Source: Rhizobium sp. CC-YZS058 (GTDB lineage: Bacteria > Pseudomonadota > Alphaproteobacteria > Rhizobiales > Rhizobiaceae). From it: DNA of 64,000 nt. This document shows positions 1 through 9,940 of this stretch, one piece after another (positions within the stretch are counted from its first letter, which is position 1; every line of letters begins with the position of its first letter). The stretch lies in the NCBI RefSeq assembly GCF_034720595.1, contig NZ_JAYESJ010000001.1:436501-500500 (forward strand), in the 5' to 3' direction. The notes beneath the pieces are model-generated. The model was not told where the DNA came from and searched no databases. It was given only the letters and a program-made list of their open reading frames with translations. Position numbers and translations under genes: made by a program.

Positions 1-11
1 GGAAACCACTC

Positions 12-1319
12 ATGAGCACCGGCTTTTTCGGCGACATCCAGAAGATCGGCTATGAAGGGCCGGACAGCACCAATCCGCTGGCCTTCCGCCATTACAATCC
101 CGACGAGGTGGTGATGGGCAAGCGGATGGAAGACCATCTGCGCTTTGCCGTCGCCTATTGGCATACCTTCGTCTGGCCGGGCGGCGACCCCTTTGGCGGC
201 CAGACCTTCGAGCGTCCCTGGTTCAAGGATACGATGGAGGCCGCGAAGATGAAGGCCGATGTGGCCTTCGAATTCTTCTCCCTGCTTGGCGCGCCCTATT
301 ATTGCTTCCACGATGCCGACGTGCGGCCGGAAGGCGCCAGCTTCAAGGAAAACACCCGGAACCTGAACGAGATCGTCGATTATTTCGCCGGCAAGCAGGC
401 GGAAACCGGCGTCAAGCTGCTCTGGGGCACGGCGAACCTCTTCTCGCACCGCCGCTACATGTCGGGTGCCGCCACCAATCCCGATCCGGATGTCTTCGCC
501 TTTGCGGCGGCGACCGTGAAGACCTGCATGGATGCGACGCTTAAGCTCGGCGGTGAGAACTATGTGCTCTGGGGCGGGCGCGAGGGCTACGAAACGCTGC
601 TCAACACCAATTTGAAGCAGGAGCTCGACCAGCTCGGCCGCTTCGTCAACATGGTGGTCGAGTACAAGCACAAGATCGGCTTCAAGGGCGCGATCCTGAT
701 CGAGCCCAAGCCGCAGGAGCCGACCAAGCATCAGTACGATTATGACGTCGCCACGGTCTATGGCTTCCTCAAGTCCTACGGGCTGGAAAACGAGGTCAAG
801 GTCAACATCGAGCAGGGCCATGCGATCCTTGCCGGCCATTCCTTCGAGCACGAGCTGGCGCTCGCCAATGCGCTCGGCATCTTCGGCTCGATCGACATGA
901 ACCGCAACGACTACCAGTCGGGCTGGGATACGGACCAGTTCCCCAACAATGTTCCGGAAATGGCGCTCGCCTATTACCAGGTCCTGGCAGGCGGCGGCTT
1001 CACCACCGGCGGCACCAACTTCGATGCCAAGCTGCGCCGCCAGTCGCTCGACCCGCAGGATCTGCTGATCGGCCATATCGGCGGCATGGATTGCTGCGCC
1101 CGCGGCCTGAAGGCCGCCGCCCGGATGATCGAGGACAAGGCGCTCTCCGGCCCGCTCGACGAGCGCTATGCCGGCTGGAAGAGTGCGGAAGGCCAGAAGC
1201 GCCTGACGGCGATGTCGCTGGAAGAGCTTGCCGCCCATGTCGAGGCGACCGATCTCAACCCGCAGCCGAAGTCGGGCCGCCAGGAGCTGCTCGAAAACAT
1301 CGTCAACCGCTACGTCTGA
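12..1319 (+). CDS. xylA: Xylose isomerase
   Basis: Converts D-xylose to D-xylulose (also D-glucose to D-fructose), the first step of cytosolic xylose catabolism. The 435-residue length fits class II xylose isomerases. Visible hallmarks are the catalytic His100 and Asp103 in YYCFHDAD, the WGGREGYE signature near 187-194, and the metal-binding stretch [15 protein letters not shown] at 231-245, with further acidic ligands in GSIDMN and WDTDQFP. The ATG at 12 follows a GGAAACC ribosome-binding sequence, so the gene appears complete although it sits at the window edge. xylB or a regulator probably lies just upstream but cannot be seen. A strong hairpin follows the stop, so it is probably not cotranscribed with the chemoreceptor downstream. 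Confidence 0.97.
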   Translation: MSTGFFGDIQKIGYEGPDSTNPLAFRHYNPDEVVMGKRMEDHLRFAVAYWHTFVWPGGDPFGGQTFERPWFKDTMEAAKMKADVAFEFFSLLGAPYYCFHDADVRPEGASFKENTRNLNEIVDYFAGKQAETGVKLLWGTANLFSHRRYMSGAATNPDPDVFAFAAATVKTCMDATLKLGGENYVLWGGREGYETLLNTNLKQELDQLGRFVNMVVEYKHKIGFKGAILIEPKPQEPTKHQYDYDVATVYGFLKSYGLENEVKVNIEQGHAILAGHSFEHELALANALGIFGSIDMNRNDYQSGWDTDQFPNNVPEMALAYYQVLAGGGFTTGGTNFDAKLRRQSLDPQDLLIGHIGGMDCCARGLKAAARMIEDKALSGPLDERYAGWKSAEGQKRLTAMSLEELAAHVEATDLNPQPKSGRQELLENIVNRYV

Positions 1320-1334
1320 TCGGCCAGCCTTCTC

Positions 1335-1366
1335 CCAAGGGGGCGCGGAGCGCCGCGTCCCCTTGG
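1335..1366 (+). terminator. Hairpin terminator after xylA
   Basis: Two 14-base arms (1335-1348 and 1353-1366) pair with one G-T wobble around a 4-base AGCG loop, 16 bases after the xylA stop. Only a weak T-rich tail follows (GTTTCTG), so it may act as a terminator or a 3' stabilising hairpin. Confidence 0.6.
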
Positions 1367-1570
1367 TCAGTTTCTGACCGTTCCTCCCCGCGCGGCATCG
1401 AGGCATATCGCTAATTCTGCTAGTTGCGCAGCTTCGACAACCGCAAACTGAGTTCGTTGAGAGTTTCATTTAATATTCATTAGGGCCGCTCCGGCATTGC
1501 TGAGGGCGTGGCGGCACGGATCGGCATGGGGGCATGCACGGCTGGGTTGCCGTCCGGTCAGGAGCCCGAA

Positions 1571-3073
1571 ATGACCACAGCATCATCTGCCTCGCAGAGC
1601 CTCTCCGAACGTCTCGATTTCATCGGTATCGGACAAGCCGACCGGGACGCGCTTCGTGAAGCGCGACCGACCATTGCCGCCTCGCTTGACGGCGCGCTGG
1701 ACGCCTTCTACGCCAAGGCCACCCGCAACCCCGAAACGGCACGCTTCTTCTCCGGCAAGGCGCATGCCGACAGCGCCAAGGCGCGCCAGGTCCGGCACTG
1801 GGACCGGCTTGCCGAAGGCAAGTTCGACCAGGACTATGTCTCGGCCGTCACCGCCATCGGCATGACCCATGCCCGTCTCGGGCTGGAGCCGCGCTGGTAC
1901 ATCGGCGGTTACGCGCTGATCATCGAAGGCATCATCCATGCCGTCGTCGAAAAGCATCTTGGCGGCCGTTTCCAGCGCAAGAAGAGCAAGCAGCTGAGCA
2001 CGGAGATCGCCGCCGTCGCCAAGGCGGCCTTTCTGGATATGGACTTCGCGATCAGCGTCTATCTCGACGCGTTGCAGGAGGAGCGCAAGCGCTCCGAAGA
2101 CCAGCGCGCGGCGCTGGCCGCCGAACAGGTGGCGGCGCTCGGCGCGCTCGAACAGGCGCTGAAGCTGCTTTCCGGCGGCGATCTGACGGCTGCGGTCAAT
2201 ACCGGTCTCGCCAGCCAGTTCGCGCCGATGCGCGATCATTTCAACTCCGCCGTCTCCACGCTGGACGGAACGATCAGCGCCATCGTCGGGGCGGCCGAGC
2301 AGACCGCCGACAATGCGGCCGAACTCTCGCGGGCGACCGACGATACGGCCCGGCGCACCGAGAAGCAGGCAGCGGCGCTGGAAGAGACGGCGGCGGCGCT
2401 CGAGGAGCTGACCACCACGGCCAGAAGTGCCGCTGCCCGCACCGAGGAGGCGCGACGGATCGTGGTCACGGCCACGAGCGAGGCGCAGCGGTCCGGCGAA
2501 GTAGTCCGGGAGGCGATCAGTGCCATGAGCGCGATCGAGGAGTCCTCACGCCGCATCACCCAGATCATCGGCGTCATCGACCAGATCTCGTTCCAGACCA
2601 ATCTCCTGGCGCTCAATGCAGGCGTCGAGGCGGCGCGGGCCGGGGAGGCCGGCAAGGGCTTCGCGGTCGTGGCGCAGGAGGTGCGCGATCTCGCCCAGAA
2701 ATCCGCCGAGGCAGCCCGCGAAATCAAGGGGCTGATCGACAAGTCCTTTGCCGATGTGCTGACCGGCGTTTCGCTCGTGAACCGCACCGGCGAGGCCTTG
2801 AAAAGCATCGGCGACCATGTCGTGTCGATCAACGGCCATATCGATGCCATCTCCGGTTCCGCCCGCGAGCAGGCAACGGGGCTCTCCGAAATCAACAGCG
2901 CCGTCAACAATATGGACCAGATCACCCAGCAGAATGCGGCCATGGTGGAAGAGACCAATGCCGCCACGCAGGAGCTGCTGCGCATCAGCCAGACGATGCG
3001 GGAACTCACCGGCCGCTTCGTGATTTCGACGCAGGAAAGCCAGCAAAGCCGGCATAGATATCGCACAGCTTAA
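1571..3073 (+). CDS. Globin-coupled methyl-accepting chemotaxis protein (aerotaxis-type)
   Basis: Soluble chemoreceptor predicted to sense oxygen or another heme ligand and signal to CheA/CheW. Residues about 10-180 resemble the protoglobin sensor of HemAT-type proteins; His100 in [13 protein letters not shown] is the likely proximal heme ligand. There is no transmembrane segment. The rest is a coiled-coil methyl-accepting region with the conserved signalling hairpin around [18 protein letters not shown] and [17 protein letters not shown]. The start is set at ATG 1571, preceded by GGAGCCCGAA; the frame is also open from a GTG at 1508 but those extra 21 residues look untranslated. It lies between xylA and a sugar transporter, but the link to sugar sensing is only positional. 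500 residues. Confidence 0.9.
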   Translation: MTTASSASQSLSERLDFIGIGQADRDALREARPTIAASLDGALDAFYAKATRNPETARFFSGKAHADSAKARQVRHWDRLAEGKFDQDYVSAVTAIGMTHARLGLEPRWYIGGYALIIEGIIHAVVEKHLGGRFQRKKSKQLSTEIAAVAKAAFLDMDFAISVYLDALQEERKRSEDQRAALAAEQVAALGALEQALKLLSGGDLTAAVNTGLASQFAPMRDHFNSAVSTLDGTISAIVGAAEQTADNAAELSRATDDTARRTEKQAAALEETAAALEELTTTARSAAARTEEARRIVVTATSEAQRSGEVVREAISAMSAIEESSRRITQIIGVIDQISFQTNLLALNAGVEAARAGEAGKGFAVVAQEVRDLAQKSAEAAREIKGLIDKSFADVLTGVSLVNRTGEALKSIGDHVVSINGHIDAISGSAREQATGLSEINSAVNNMDQITQQNAAMVEETNAATQELLRISQTMRELTGRFVISTQESQQSRHRYRTA

Positions 3074-3296
3074 ATAATTGAACTCTCAAGCAAGTCGCTG
3101 TTTAACGTAAGCGTGATCATCGTCTTTCTGCTTTACGTACCTCATCGTTTCGGCTAGCTTTTCTCCCCGGAGGAGACTTTAGCTTGACGATACGATCAGC
3201 CCGAACGGCTGAGGCGCCGGTCCTTGTCGGCGCCTTGAGCCATGCCTGTGTGCGCGTGCGACCCGTCCCATTTCTGCTGCGGGTGGGGGCGCCTCG

Positions 3297-4828
<1,532 letters not shown>

Positions 4829-4832
<4 letters not shown>

Positions 4833-5833
4833 CCAATCTCGCCGCCGAGGGGCCAAAGCCGACACGCTCTCTCAAGGACCTCGATCTTGCCGCCGTCGCG
4901 CCCTTCATCGCGCTGGCGCTGCTGCTGGTGCTGGGCGCCTTCGCGCATCCGAATTTCCTGAGCATCGACAATATGACGAACGTCATCACGCGTTCGGCCT
5001 TCATTGCGGTCATTGCGGTCGGCGCCACCTTCGTCATCACCTCCGGCGGGCTCGATCTGTCGGTCGGCGCCATGGTCGCCTTCGTGGCGAGCGTGATGAT
5101 CCTGTTCCTGAACTCCGGTCTGACGGGCGATCCCACGCTGACGCTGGCCTGCGGCGTGGTGCTCGCGATCCTGGTCGGGGCTGCCTGCGGGCTCGCCAAT
5201 GGCCTGGTGACGACGGTCGGGCGTATCGAGCCCTTCATCGCGACACTCGGCGCCATGGGCATCTATCGCGGCCTCACCACCTGGCTTTCCCAGGGCGGCG
5301 CCATCACGCTGCGCGATCCGGCGGTCCAGTCGCTCTATCGTCCCGCCTATTTCGGCACCATTCTCGGCGTGCCGGTGCCGATCGTCGTCATTCTCGTCAC
5401 CGCCCTCATCGGCGCCTTCCTGCTCTATCGCACGCGCTATGGCCGCCATGTGGTGGCGGTCGGCTCGAACGAGGATGTCGCGCGTTACTCCGGCATCCAT
5501 GTCAACCGGGTGCGCACCATCGCCTATGTGATCCAGGGCCTGTGCGTGGCGATCGCCGTGCTGATCTATGTCCCGCGCCTCGGCTCCACCTCGGCCACGA
5601 CCGGCATCCTCTGGGAACTGCAGGCGATCACCGCCGTCGTCGTCGGCGGCACGGCGTTGCGCGGCGGCGTCGGGCGCATCTGGGGCACGATCTGCGGCGC
5701 CTTCATTCTGGAAATCGTCGGCAACATCATGCTGCTGTCGAACTTCGTCAGCGAATATCTGCTGAGCGCCATCCAGGGCGCGATCATCATCATCGCCATG
5801 CTCGTGCAGCGCTCGTTGATGCGCAAGGGCTGA
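4829..5833 (+). CDS. Sugar ABC transporter permease (CUT2 family)
   Basis: Inner-membrane channel subunit of the sugar importer, 334 residues with about eight to ten hydrophobic segments beginning AAVAPFIALALLLVLGAF. The region SGGLDLSVGAM is the conserved BPD_transp_2/RbsC-type sequence, and VGSNEDVARYSGI corresponds to the cytoplasmic coupling loop (usual form GxNxxAARxSGI). The start ATG at 4829 overlaps the ATPase stop; the longer open frame from 4700 lies inside the ATPase gene and is not used. It is followed after 78 bases by the binding-protein gene. Confidence 0.93.
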
Positions 5834-5911
5834 AACGGTCAGGAATAAGGGTTCGCAGGGCACCCCGGCAAAAGGCCGAGAGACCCTTTACGACAATGGG
5901 AGGAGATAACC

Positions 5912-6853
5912 ATGAAGACGACACTACTGGGACTGGCGCTCGCGGCGCTGATGTCCGCTACCGCGTTTGCGCAGGAAACGAAGACGATCGGCGTCTCGAT
6001 CCCGGCCGCTGACCATGGCTGGACATCGGGCGTGGTCTTCCATGCCGAGCGCGTCGCCAAGCTGCTGATGGCCGAACATCCGGGCCTGAACGTCATCGTC
6101 AAGACCTCGCCGGATGCCGCCACCCAGGCCAATGCCGTGCAGGATCTTTCGGTCCAGGGCATCGACGCACTGGTCATCCTGCCGTCCGACCCGGATCCGC
6201 TGGTCAACGCCATCAAGGAAGTCAAGGACAAGGGCAAGTTCGTGACGATCGTCGACCGCGCGCCGAGCGTGAACGACAATACCATCCGTGATCTCTATGT
6301 CGCCGGCAACAACCCGGCGCTCGGCGAAGTCGCCGGCAAGTACATTGCCGAGAAGACGCCGGACGCCGAAGTCGTCGTCATTCGCGGCCTGCCGATCCCG
6401 ATCGACCAGCAGCGCCAGGACGGGTTCGACAAGGGCATCGCCGGCTCGAACGTCAAGGTTCTCGACCGCCAGTACGGCAACTGGAACCGCGACGACGCCT
6501 TCAAGGTCATGCAGGACTTCCTGACCAAATATCAGAAGATCGATGTGGTCTGGTGCCAGGACGACGACATGGCCGTCGGCGTGCTGCAGGCGATCGAACA
6601 GGCCGGCCGCAAGGACATCCAGTATGTCGTGGCCGGCGCCGGTTCCAAGGACATGATCAAGCGCGTCATGGATGGCGACAAGATGGTGCCGGTCGATGTG
6701 CTCTATCCGCCGGCGATGGTCGGTACAGCCATGGAACTGACCGCCTCGGCGCTCTACGACCAGGTTCCGGTCAGCGGCACCTATACGCTGGACGCGACGC
6801 TCGTCACGCCCGAGAACGCGAAGAACTTCTATTTCCCCGACTCGCCGTTCTGA
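5912..6853 (+). CDS. Periplasmic sugar-binding protein of the ABC transporter
   Basis: Captures the sugar in the periplasm for the transporter encoded just upstream. 313 residues starting with a clear Sec signal peptide (MKTTLLGLALAALMSATAFA, cleavage before QE). The mature part is a type I periplasmic-binding fold like RbsB/XylF: it begins with TIGVSIPAADHGWTSGV and has the hinge motifs DALVILPSDPDPL and VWCQDDDMAVGVLQAIEQAG. The start is supported by GGGAGGAGATAACC directly upstream. The gene ends in a strong hairpin, which often lets binding-protein mRNA outlast the downstream part of an operon. Confidence 0.93.
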   Translation: MKTTLLGLALAALMSATAFAQETKTIGVSIPAADHGWTSGVVFHAERVAKLLMAEHPGLNVIVKTSPDAATQANAVQDLSVQGIDALVILPSDPDPLVNAIKEVKDKGKFVTIVDRAPSVNDNTIRDLYVAGNNPALGEVAGKYIAEKTPDAEVVVIRGLPIPIDQQRQDGFDKGIAGSNVKVLDRQYGNWNRDDAFKVMQDFLTKYQKIDVVWCQDDDMAVGVLQAIEQAGRKDIQYVVAGAGSKDMIKRVMDGDKMVPVDVLYPPAMVGTAMELTASALYDQVPVSGTYTLDATLVTPENAKNFYFPDSPF

Positions 6854-6865
6854 TCCCACGACCAC

Positions 6866-6898
6866 GAAGGCCGCCCGCGCCCGCCGCGGGCGGCCTTC
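6866..6898 (+). terminator. Strong GC hairpin after the binding-protein gene
   Basis: Perfect 13-base arms (GAAGGCCGCCCGC at 6866-6878, complement at 6886-6898) around a 7-base loop, 12 bases after the stop. No T-run follows. Since the next genes share the strand and theme, partial termination or 3' mRNA stabilisation is the likely role. Confidence 0.65.
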
Positions 6899-7002
6899 GG
6901 CTGACACCCGTGTCGCTGATTGTGGACCCCTGGAGGCCGGCGGCGCGTGAAGACGGATCGACCCGCCGATGCGCGGCGCCGACAGCTTGAAGGAGACGAC
7001 AG

Positions 7003-8058
7003 ATGAAGACGATCAAGGGACCGGGCCTGTTTCTCGCGCAATTCGCCGGCGATGCCGCCCCCTTCAATTCCTGGGATTCCATCACCAAATGGGCCGCCGA
7101 TTGCGGCTATATCGGCGTTCAGCTGCCAACCTGGGACTCCCGGCTGATCGACCTCAAGCAGGCCGCGACGTCCAAGACCTATTGCGACGAGCTGGCCGGC
7201 AAGGCCCGCGACAATGGCGTCGTCATTACCGAGCTTTCGACCCATCTGCAGGGCCAGCTGGTTGCCGTTCATCCGGCCTATGACGAAGGCTTTGATGGCT
7301 TTGCGGCGCCGGAGGTGCGCGGCAACCCGAAGGCGCGGCAGGAATGGGCGGTCGAGCAGGTCAAGCTGGCGCTGACCGCGTCCAAGAATCTCGGCCTGAA
7401 TGCCATGGCAAGCTTCTCCGGCGCACTGGCCTGGCCTTTCCTCTATCCCTGGCCGCAGCGCCCCGCCGGCCTAGTGGAAACCGCCTTCGACGAACTCGCC
7501 CGCCGCTGGATGCCGATCCTCGACCATGCCGAAGAGTGCGGCGTCGATATCTGCTACGAGATCCATCCCGGCGAAGATCTGCACGATGGCATCACCTATG
7601 AGATGTTCCTGGAGCGCACCGGCAATCATGCCCGCGCCTGCATGCTCTACGATCCGTCGCACTACATCCTCCAGTGCCTCGACTATCTGGAGAACCTCGA
7701 CATCTACAAGGACAGGATCCGCATGTTCCACGTCAAGGATGCGGAGTTCAATCCGACCGGGCGCCAGGGCGTCTATGGCGGCTTCCAGAGCTGGGTGAAC
7801 CGGGCAGGCCGCTTCCGCTCTCCGGGCGACGGCCAGGTGGATTTCGGCGCCGTCTTCTCCAAGCTCACCGCCAATGATTTCGACGGCTGGGCGGTCGTGG
7901 AATGGGAATGCGCGCTCAAGCACCCGGAAGACGGTGCGGTCGAGGGCGCCGAATTCGTCAAGCATCACATCATTCGCGTGACCGAAAAGGCCTTCGACGA
8001 TTTTGCCGGCGGCGGCACGGACGAGGCTGCCAACCGCCGCATGCTGGGGATTTCCTGA
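7003..8058 (+). CDS. Sugar phosphate isomerase/epimerase family TIM-barrel protein
   Basis: 351-residue member of the xylose-isomerase-like TIM barrel superfamily (AP endonuclease 2 fold). Metal-ligand positions are visible in order: ICYEIHPGED (Glu), MLYDPSHY (Asp, His), MFHVKDAEF (His) and VVEWECA (Glu). Such proteins interconvert keto sugars or inosose-type intermediates. Beside a Gfo/Idh/MocA dehydrogenase and a CUT2 transporter it probably handles an oxidised sugar intermediate, but the substrate is unknown. GGAGACGACAG precedes the ATG. It is 149 bases after the binding-protein gene, beyond a strong hairpin. Confidence 0.88.
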   Translation: MKTIKGPGLFLAQFAGDAAPFNSWDSITKWAADCGYIGVQLPTWDSRLIDLKQAATSKTYCDELAGKARDNGVVITELSTHLQGQLVAVHPAYDEGFDGFAAPEVRGNPKARQEWAVEQVKLALTASKNLGLNAMASFSGALAWPFLYPWPQRPAGLVETAFDELARRWMPILDHAEECGVDICYEIHPGEDLHDGITYEMFLERTGNHARACMLYDPSHYILQCLDYLENLDIYKDRIRMFHVKDAEFNPTGRQGVYGGFQSWVNRAGRFRSPGDGQVDFGAVFSKLTANDFDGWAVVEWECALKHPEDGAVEGAEFVKHHIIRVTEKAFDDFAGGGTDEAANRRMLGIS

Positions 8059-8075
8059 GCAGACGGACGAAGACT

Positions 8076-8108
8076 GGCCTGCGCCCTTGCCGAAGGGGAG
8101 CGCAGGCC
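8076..8108 (+). terminator. Hairpin after the isomerase gene
   Basis: Arms GGCCTGCG (8076-8083) and CGCAGGCC (8101-8108), extended by an inner CCCTT/AAGGG stem with a GCCG loop and a 3-base bulge. It starts 17 bases after the stop and has no T-run, so it is a terminator-like structure of moderate certainty. Confidence 0.5.
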
Positions 8109-8110
8109 AC

Positions 8111-8215
8111 TAGAGCATTTCCAGCCGAAGCGTGATCGCTTCGGCGTCGGACAATGCGGCCAAAACAAAGACATAGAGCATTGGAGGTGATCCCGTCATC
8201 GCCGGAAATGCTCTA
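8111..8215. repeat. Rhizobial-type intergenic palindromic element (about 105 bp)
   Basis: Bounded by perfect 12-base inverted termini TAGAGCATTTCC (8111-8122) and GGAAATGCTCTA (8204-8215). Inside lie a perfect 8-base hairpin (CCGAAGCG-TGAT-CGCTTCGG, 8125-8144), an AT-rich part with CAAAACAAAGACAT, and a second partial copy of the end, ATAGAGCATT. I recall similar elements with AGAGCATTTC ends scattered between genes of Rhizobiaceae. It has no coding capacity and sits between two genes of one putative operon. Confidence 0.7.
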
Positions 8216-8266
8216 GGCCAGCGGTCGAGGCCGCGGCGGGCCGAGACAGGAACAAGGGAGAGCAGG

Positions 8267-9451
8267 ATGGCAATCGAAGGCAAGGCGGATGGGGTCAAGC
8301 ACGGGCGGATCCGGCTCGGCATGGTGGGCGGTGGCGCGGGCGCCTTTATCGGCGCGGTCCACCGCATGGCGGCGCGGCTCGACGATCGCTTCACGCTGGT
8401 GGCCGGGGCGCTGTCCTCGACGCCTGAAAAGGCGCAGGCCTCGGGGCGCGATCTGGGCCTCGACCCCGCGCGCATCTATTCCGATTATCGCCAGATGGCG
8501 ATCCGCGAGGCCAAGCTGAAGGACGGCATCGAGGCGGTGGCGATCGTCACGCCCAACCATGTCCATTTCGAAGCGGCGCGTGAGTTCCTCAAGCGCGGCA
8601 TCCATGTGATCTGCGACAAGCCGCTGACCTCGACCTTGAGCGACGCCCGCAAGCTGCAGGCGCTGGCGGCCGAGAGCGACGCGCTCTTCATCCTCACCCA
8701 CAATTATACCGGCTATCCGATGGTGCGTCAGGCGCGTGCCATGGTGGCCCGCGGCGATATCGGCACGGTGCGGCTGGTGCAGATCGAATATCCGCAGGAC
8801 TGGCTGACCGATGCGGTGGAGAAGACCGGCTCCAAGCAGGCCGAGTGGCGCACCGACCCGGCGCGCTCCGGCGCCGGCGGCTCCACCGGCGACATCGGCA
8901 CCCATGGCTACAATCTCGGCGCCTTCGTTTCAGGCCTCGAACTCGACGAGCTCGCCGCCGATCTCGACAGCTTCGTCGAAGGCCGGGCGCTGGACGACAA
9001 CGCCCATGTCCTGCTGCGCTTCAAGGAAAAGGACGGTGTGCGGGCCAAGGGCATGCTCTGGTGCAGCCAGGTGGCGCCAGGCCATGAAAACGGCCTGCAG
9101 GTGCGGGTCTACGGCACCAAGGGCGGACTGGAATGGACGCAGAAGGACCCGAACTATCTCTGGTATACCCGCCATGGAGAGCCCAAGCAGTTGATCACCC
9201 GCATGGGCGCCGGCGCACTCGCCGAGGCCAACCGCGTCTCGCGCATTCCGCCCGGCCATCCGGAGGGCTATCTTGAGGGTTTCGCCACCATCTACACCGA
9301 AGCTGCAGAGGCGATCCGCGCCAAGCAATCGGGCGCCGCGCTCGATCCGGCCGTCACCTATCCGACGGTGGACGACGGGATGAAGGGCATGATTTTTGTC
9401 GATGCCTGCGTTCGTTCGTCCAAGAAGAACGGCGGCTGGGTGAAAGTCTAA
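8267..9451 (+). CDS. Gfo/Idh/MocA family NAD(P)-dependent oxidoreductase
   Basis: Predicted sugar or inositol dehydrogenase of 394 residues. The N-terminal Rossmann fold shows LGMVGGGAGAFIGAVH; the conserved CDKPLTST (family E/D-K-P motif with the catalytic-region Lys) and GDIGTHGYNLGAF (His of the active site) follow. It is preceded by GGGAGAGCAGG. With the upstream isomerase and CUT2 transporter it fits an oxidation-isomerisation route such as 3-keto-glycoside or inositol-type catabolism, an inference from gene order. The repeat element at 8111-8215 separates it from the isomerase. Confidence 0.9.
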   Translation: MAIEGKADGVKHGRIRLGMVGGGAGAFIGAVHRMAARLDDRFTLVAGALSSTPEKAQASGRDLGLDPARIYSDYRQMAIREAKLKDGIEAVAIVTPNHVHFEAAREFLKRGIHVICDKPLTSTLSDARKLQALAAESDALFILTHNYTGYPMVRQARAMVARGDIGTVRLVQIEYPQDWLTDAVEKTGSKQAEWRTDPARSGAGGSTGDIGTHGYNLGAFVSGLELDELAADLDSFVEGRALDDNAHVLLRFKEKDGVRAKGMLWCSQVAPGHENGLQVRVYGTKGGLEWTQKDPNYLWYTRHGEPKQLITRMGAGALAEANRVSRIPPGHPEGYLEGFATIYTEAAEAIRAKQSGAALDPAVTYPTVDDGMKGMIFVDACVRSSKKNGGWVKV

Positions 9452-9473
9452 ACAGATCGAAAAACAACTTGAT

Positions 9474-9522
9474 CCTAAAGTCGAATCACCTAAAGTAGAG
9501 ATGCCTAAAGGTATTTTTAGGT
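9474..9522 (+). repeat. Three CCTAAAG direct repeats at 15-base intervals
   Basis: CCTAAAG occurs at 9474, 9489 and 9504, exactly 15 bases apart, followed by TTTAGG at 9517-9522, which can pair with the third copy as a 6-bp hairpin. The block is AT-rich compared with its surroundings and begins 22 bases after the oxidoreductase stop. It could be an activator-binding array for the beta-glucosidase gene or a weak terminator. Confidence 0.5.
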
Positions 9523-9940
9523 AAATGGTTCATGACGAGCCGGTCTGCGTCTGGGGGCAACCAGGCGCAGATCCTCGTTGTGTTTGCGACGCTGAGGTAA
9601 ACCATCCATCATTTGCCGCTGCGGTCGGCGCTGCGGTGCCCGGCGGATGGGCGTCCCTGCGGCGTTGCATCGCCCTCCTCTCGGGCGGATCGGCGCACAG
9701 CAATGGCTCGTCGCAAGGATCCCGGCGATGGTGCCCTCGGGCCCGTCGGGGTTCTGCCAAGCGCGGCAGACGCGGTTGTTGCCGGGAAGAGCCTGATCAG
9801 CCGCGCTTCTTCTCCGGTTTCGAGCCAGGCTCTCGCTCTCGTCCTGCAGCCCACATTCCTCTCATCTGCAGGCGGCACGTTGACTTTTCCGCTGGTGGAT
9901 TTACTGCAACGTTTCAGTTCCACGAACCAGGACCTGAGCC
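9523..9940. other. Gene-free interval upstream of the beta-glucosidase
   Basis: About 420 bases with no recognisable protein or RNA gene. The open frames here (for example from 9613 on the plus strand and 9609 on the minus strand) give low-complexity Arg/Pro/Ser-rich products without family features. TTGACT at about 9881 could be the -35 of a promoter for the GH1 gene, but no convincing -10 follows. Confidence 0.4.
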
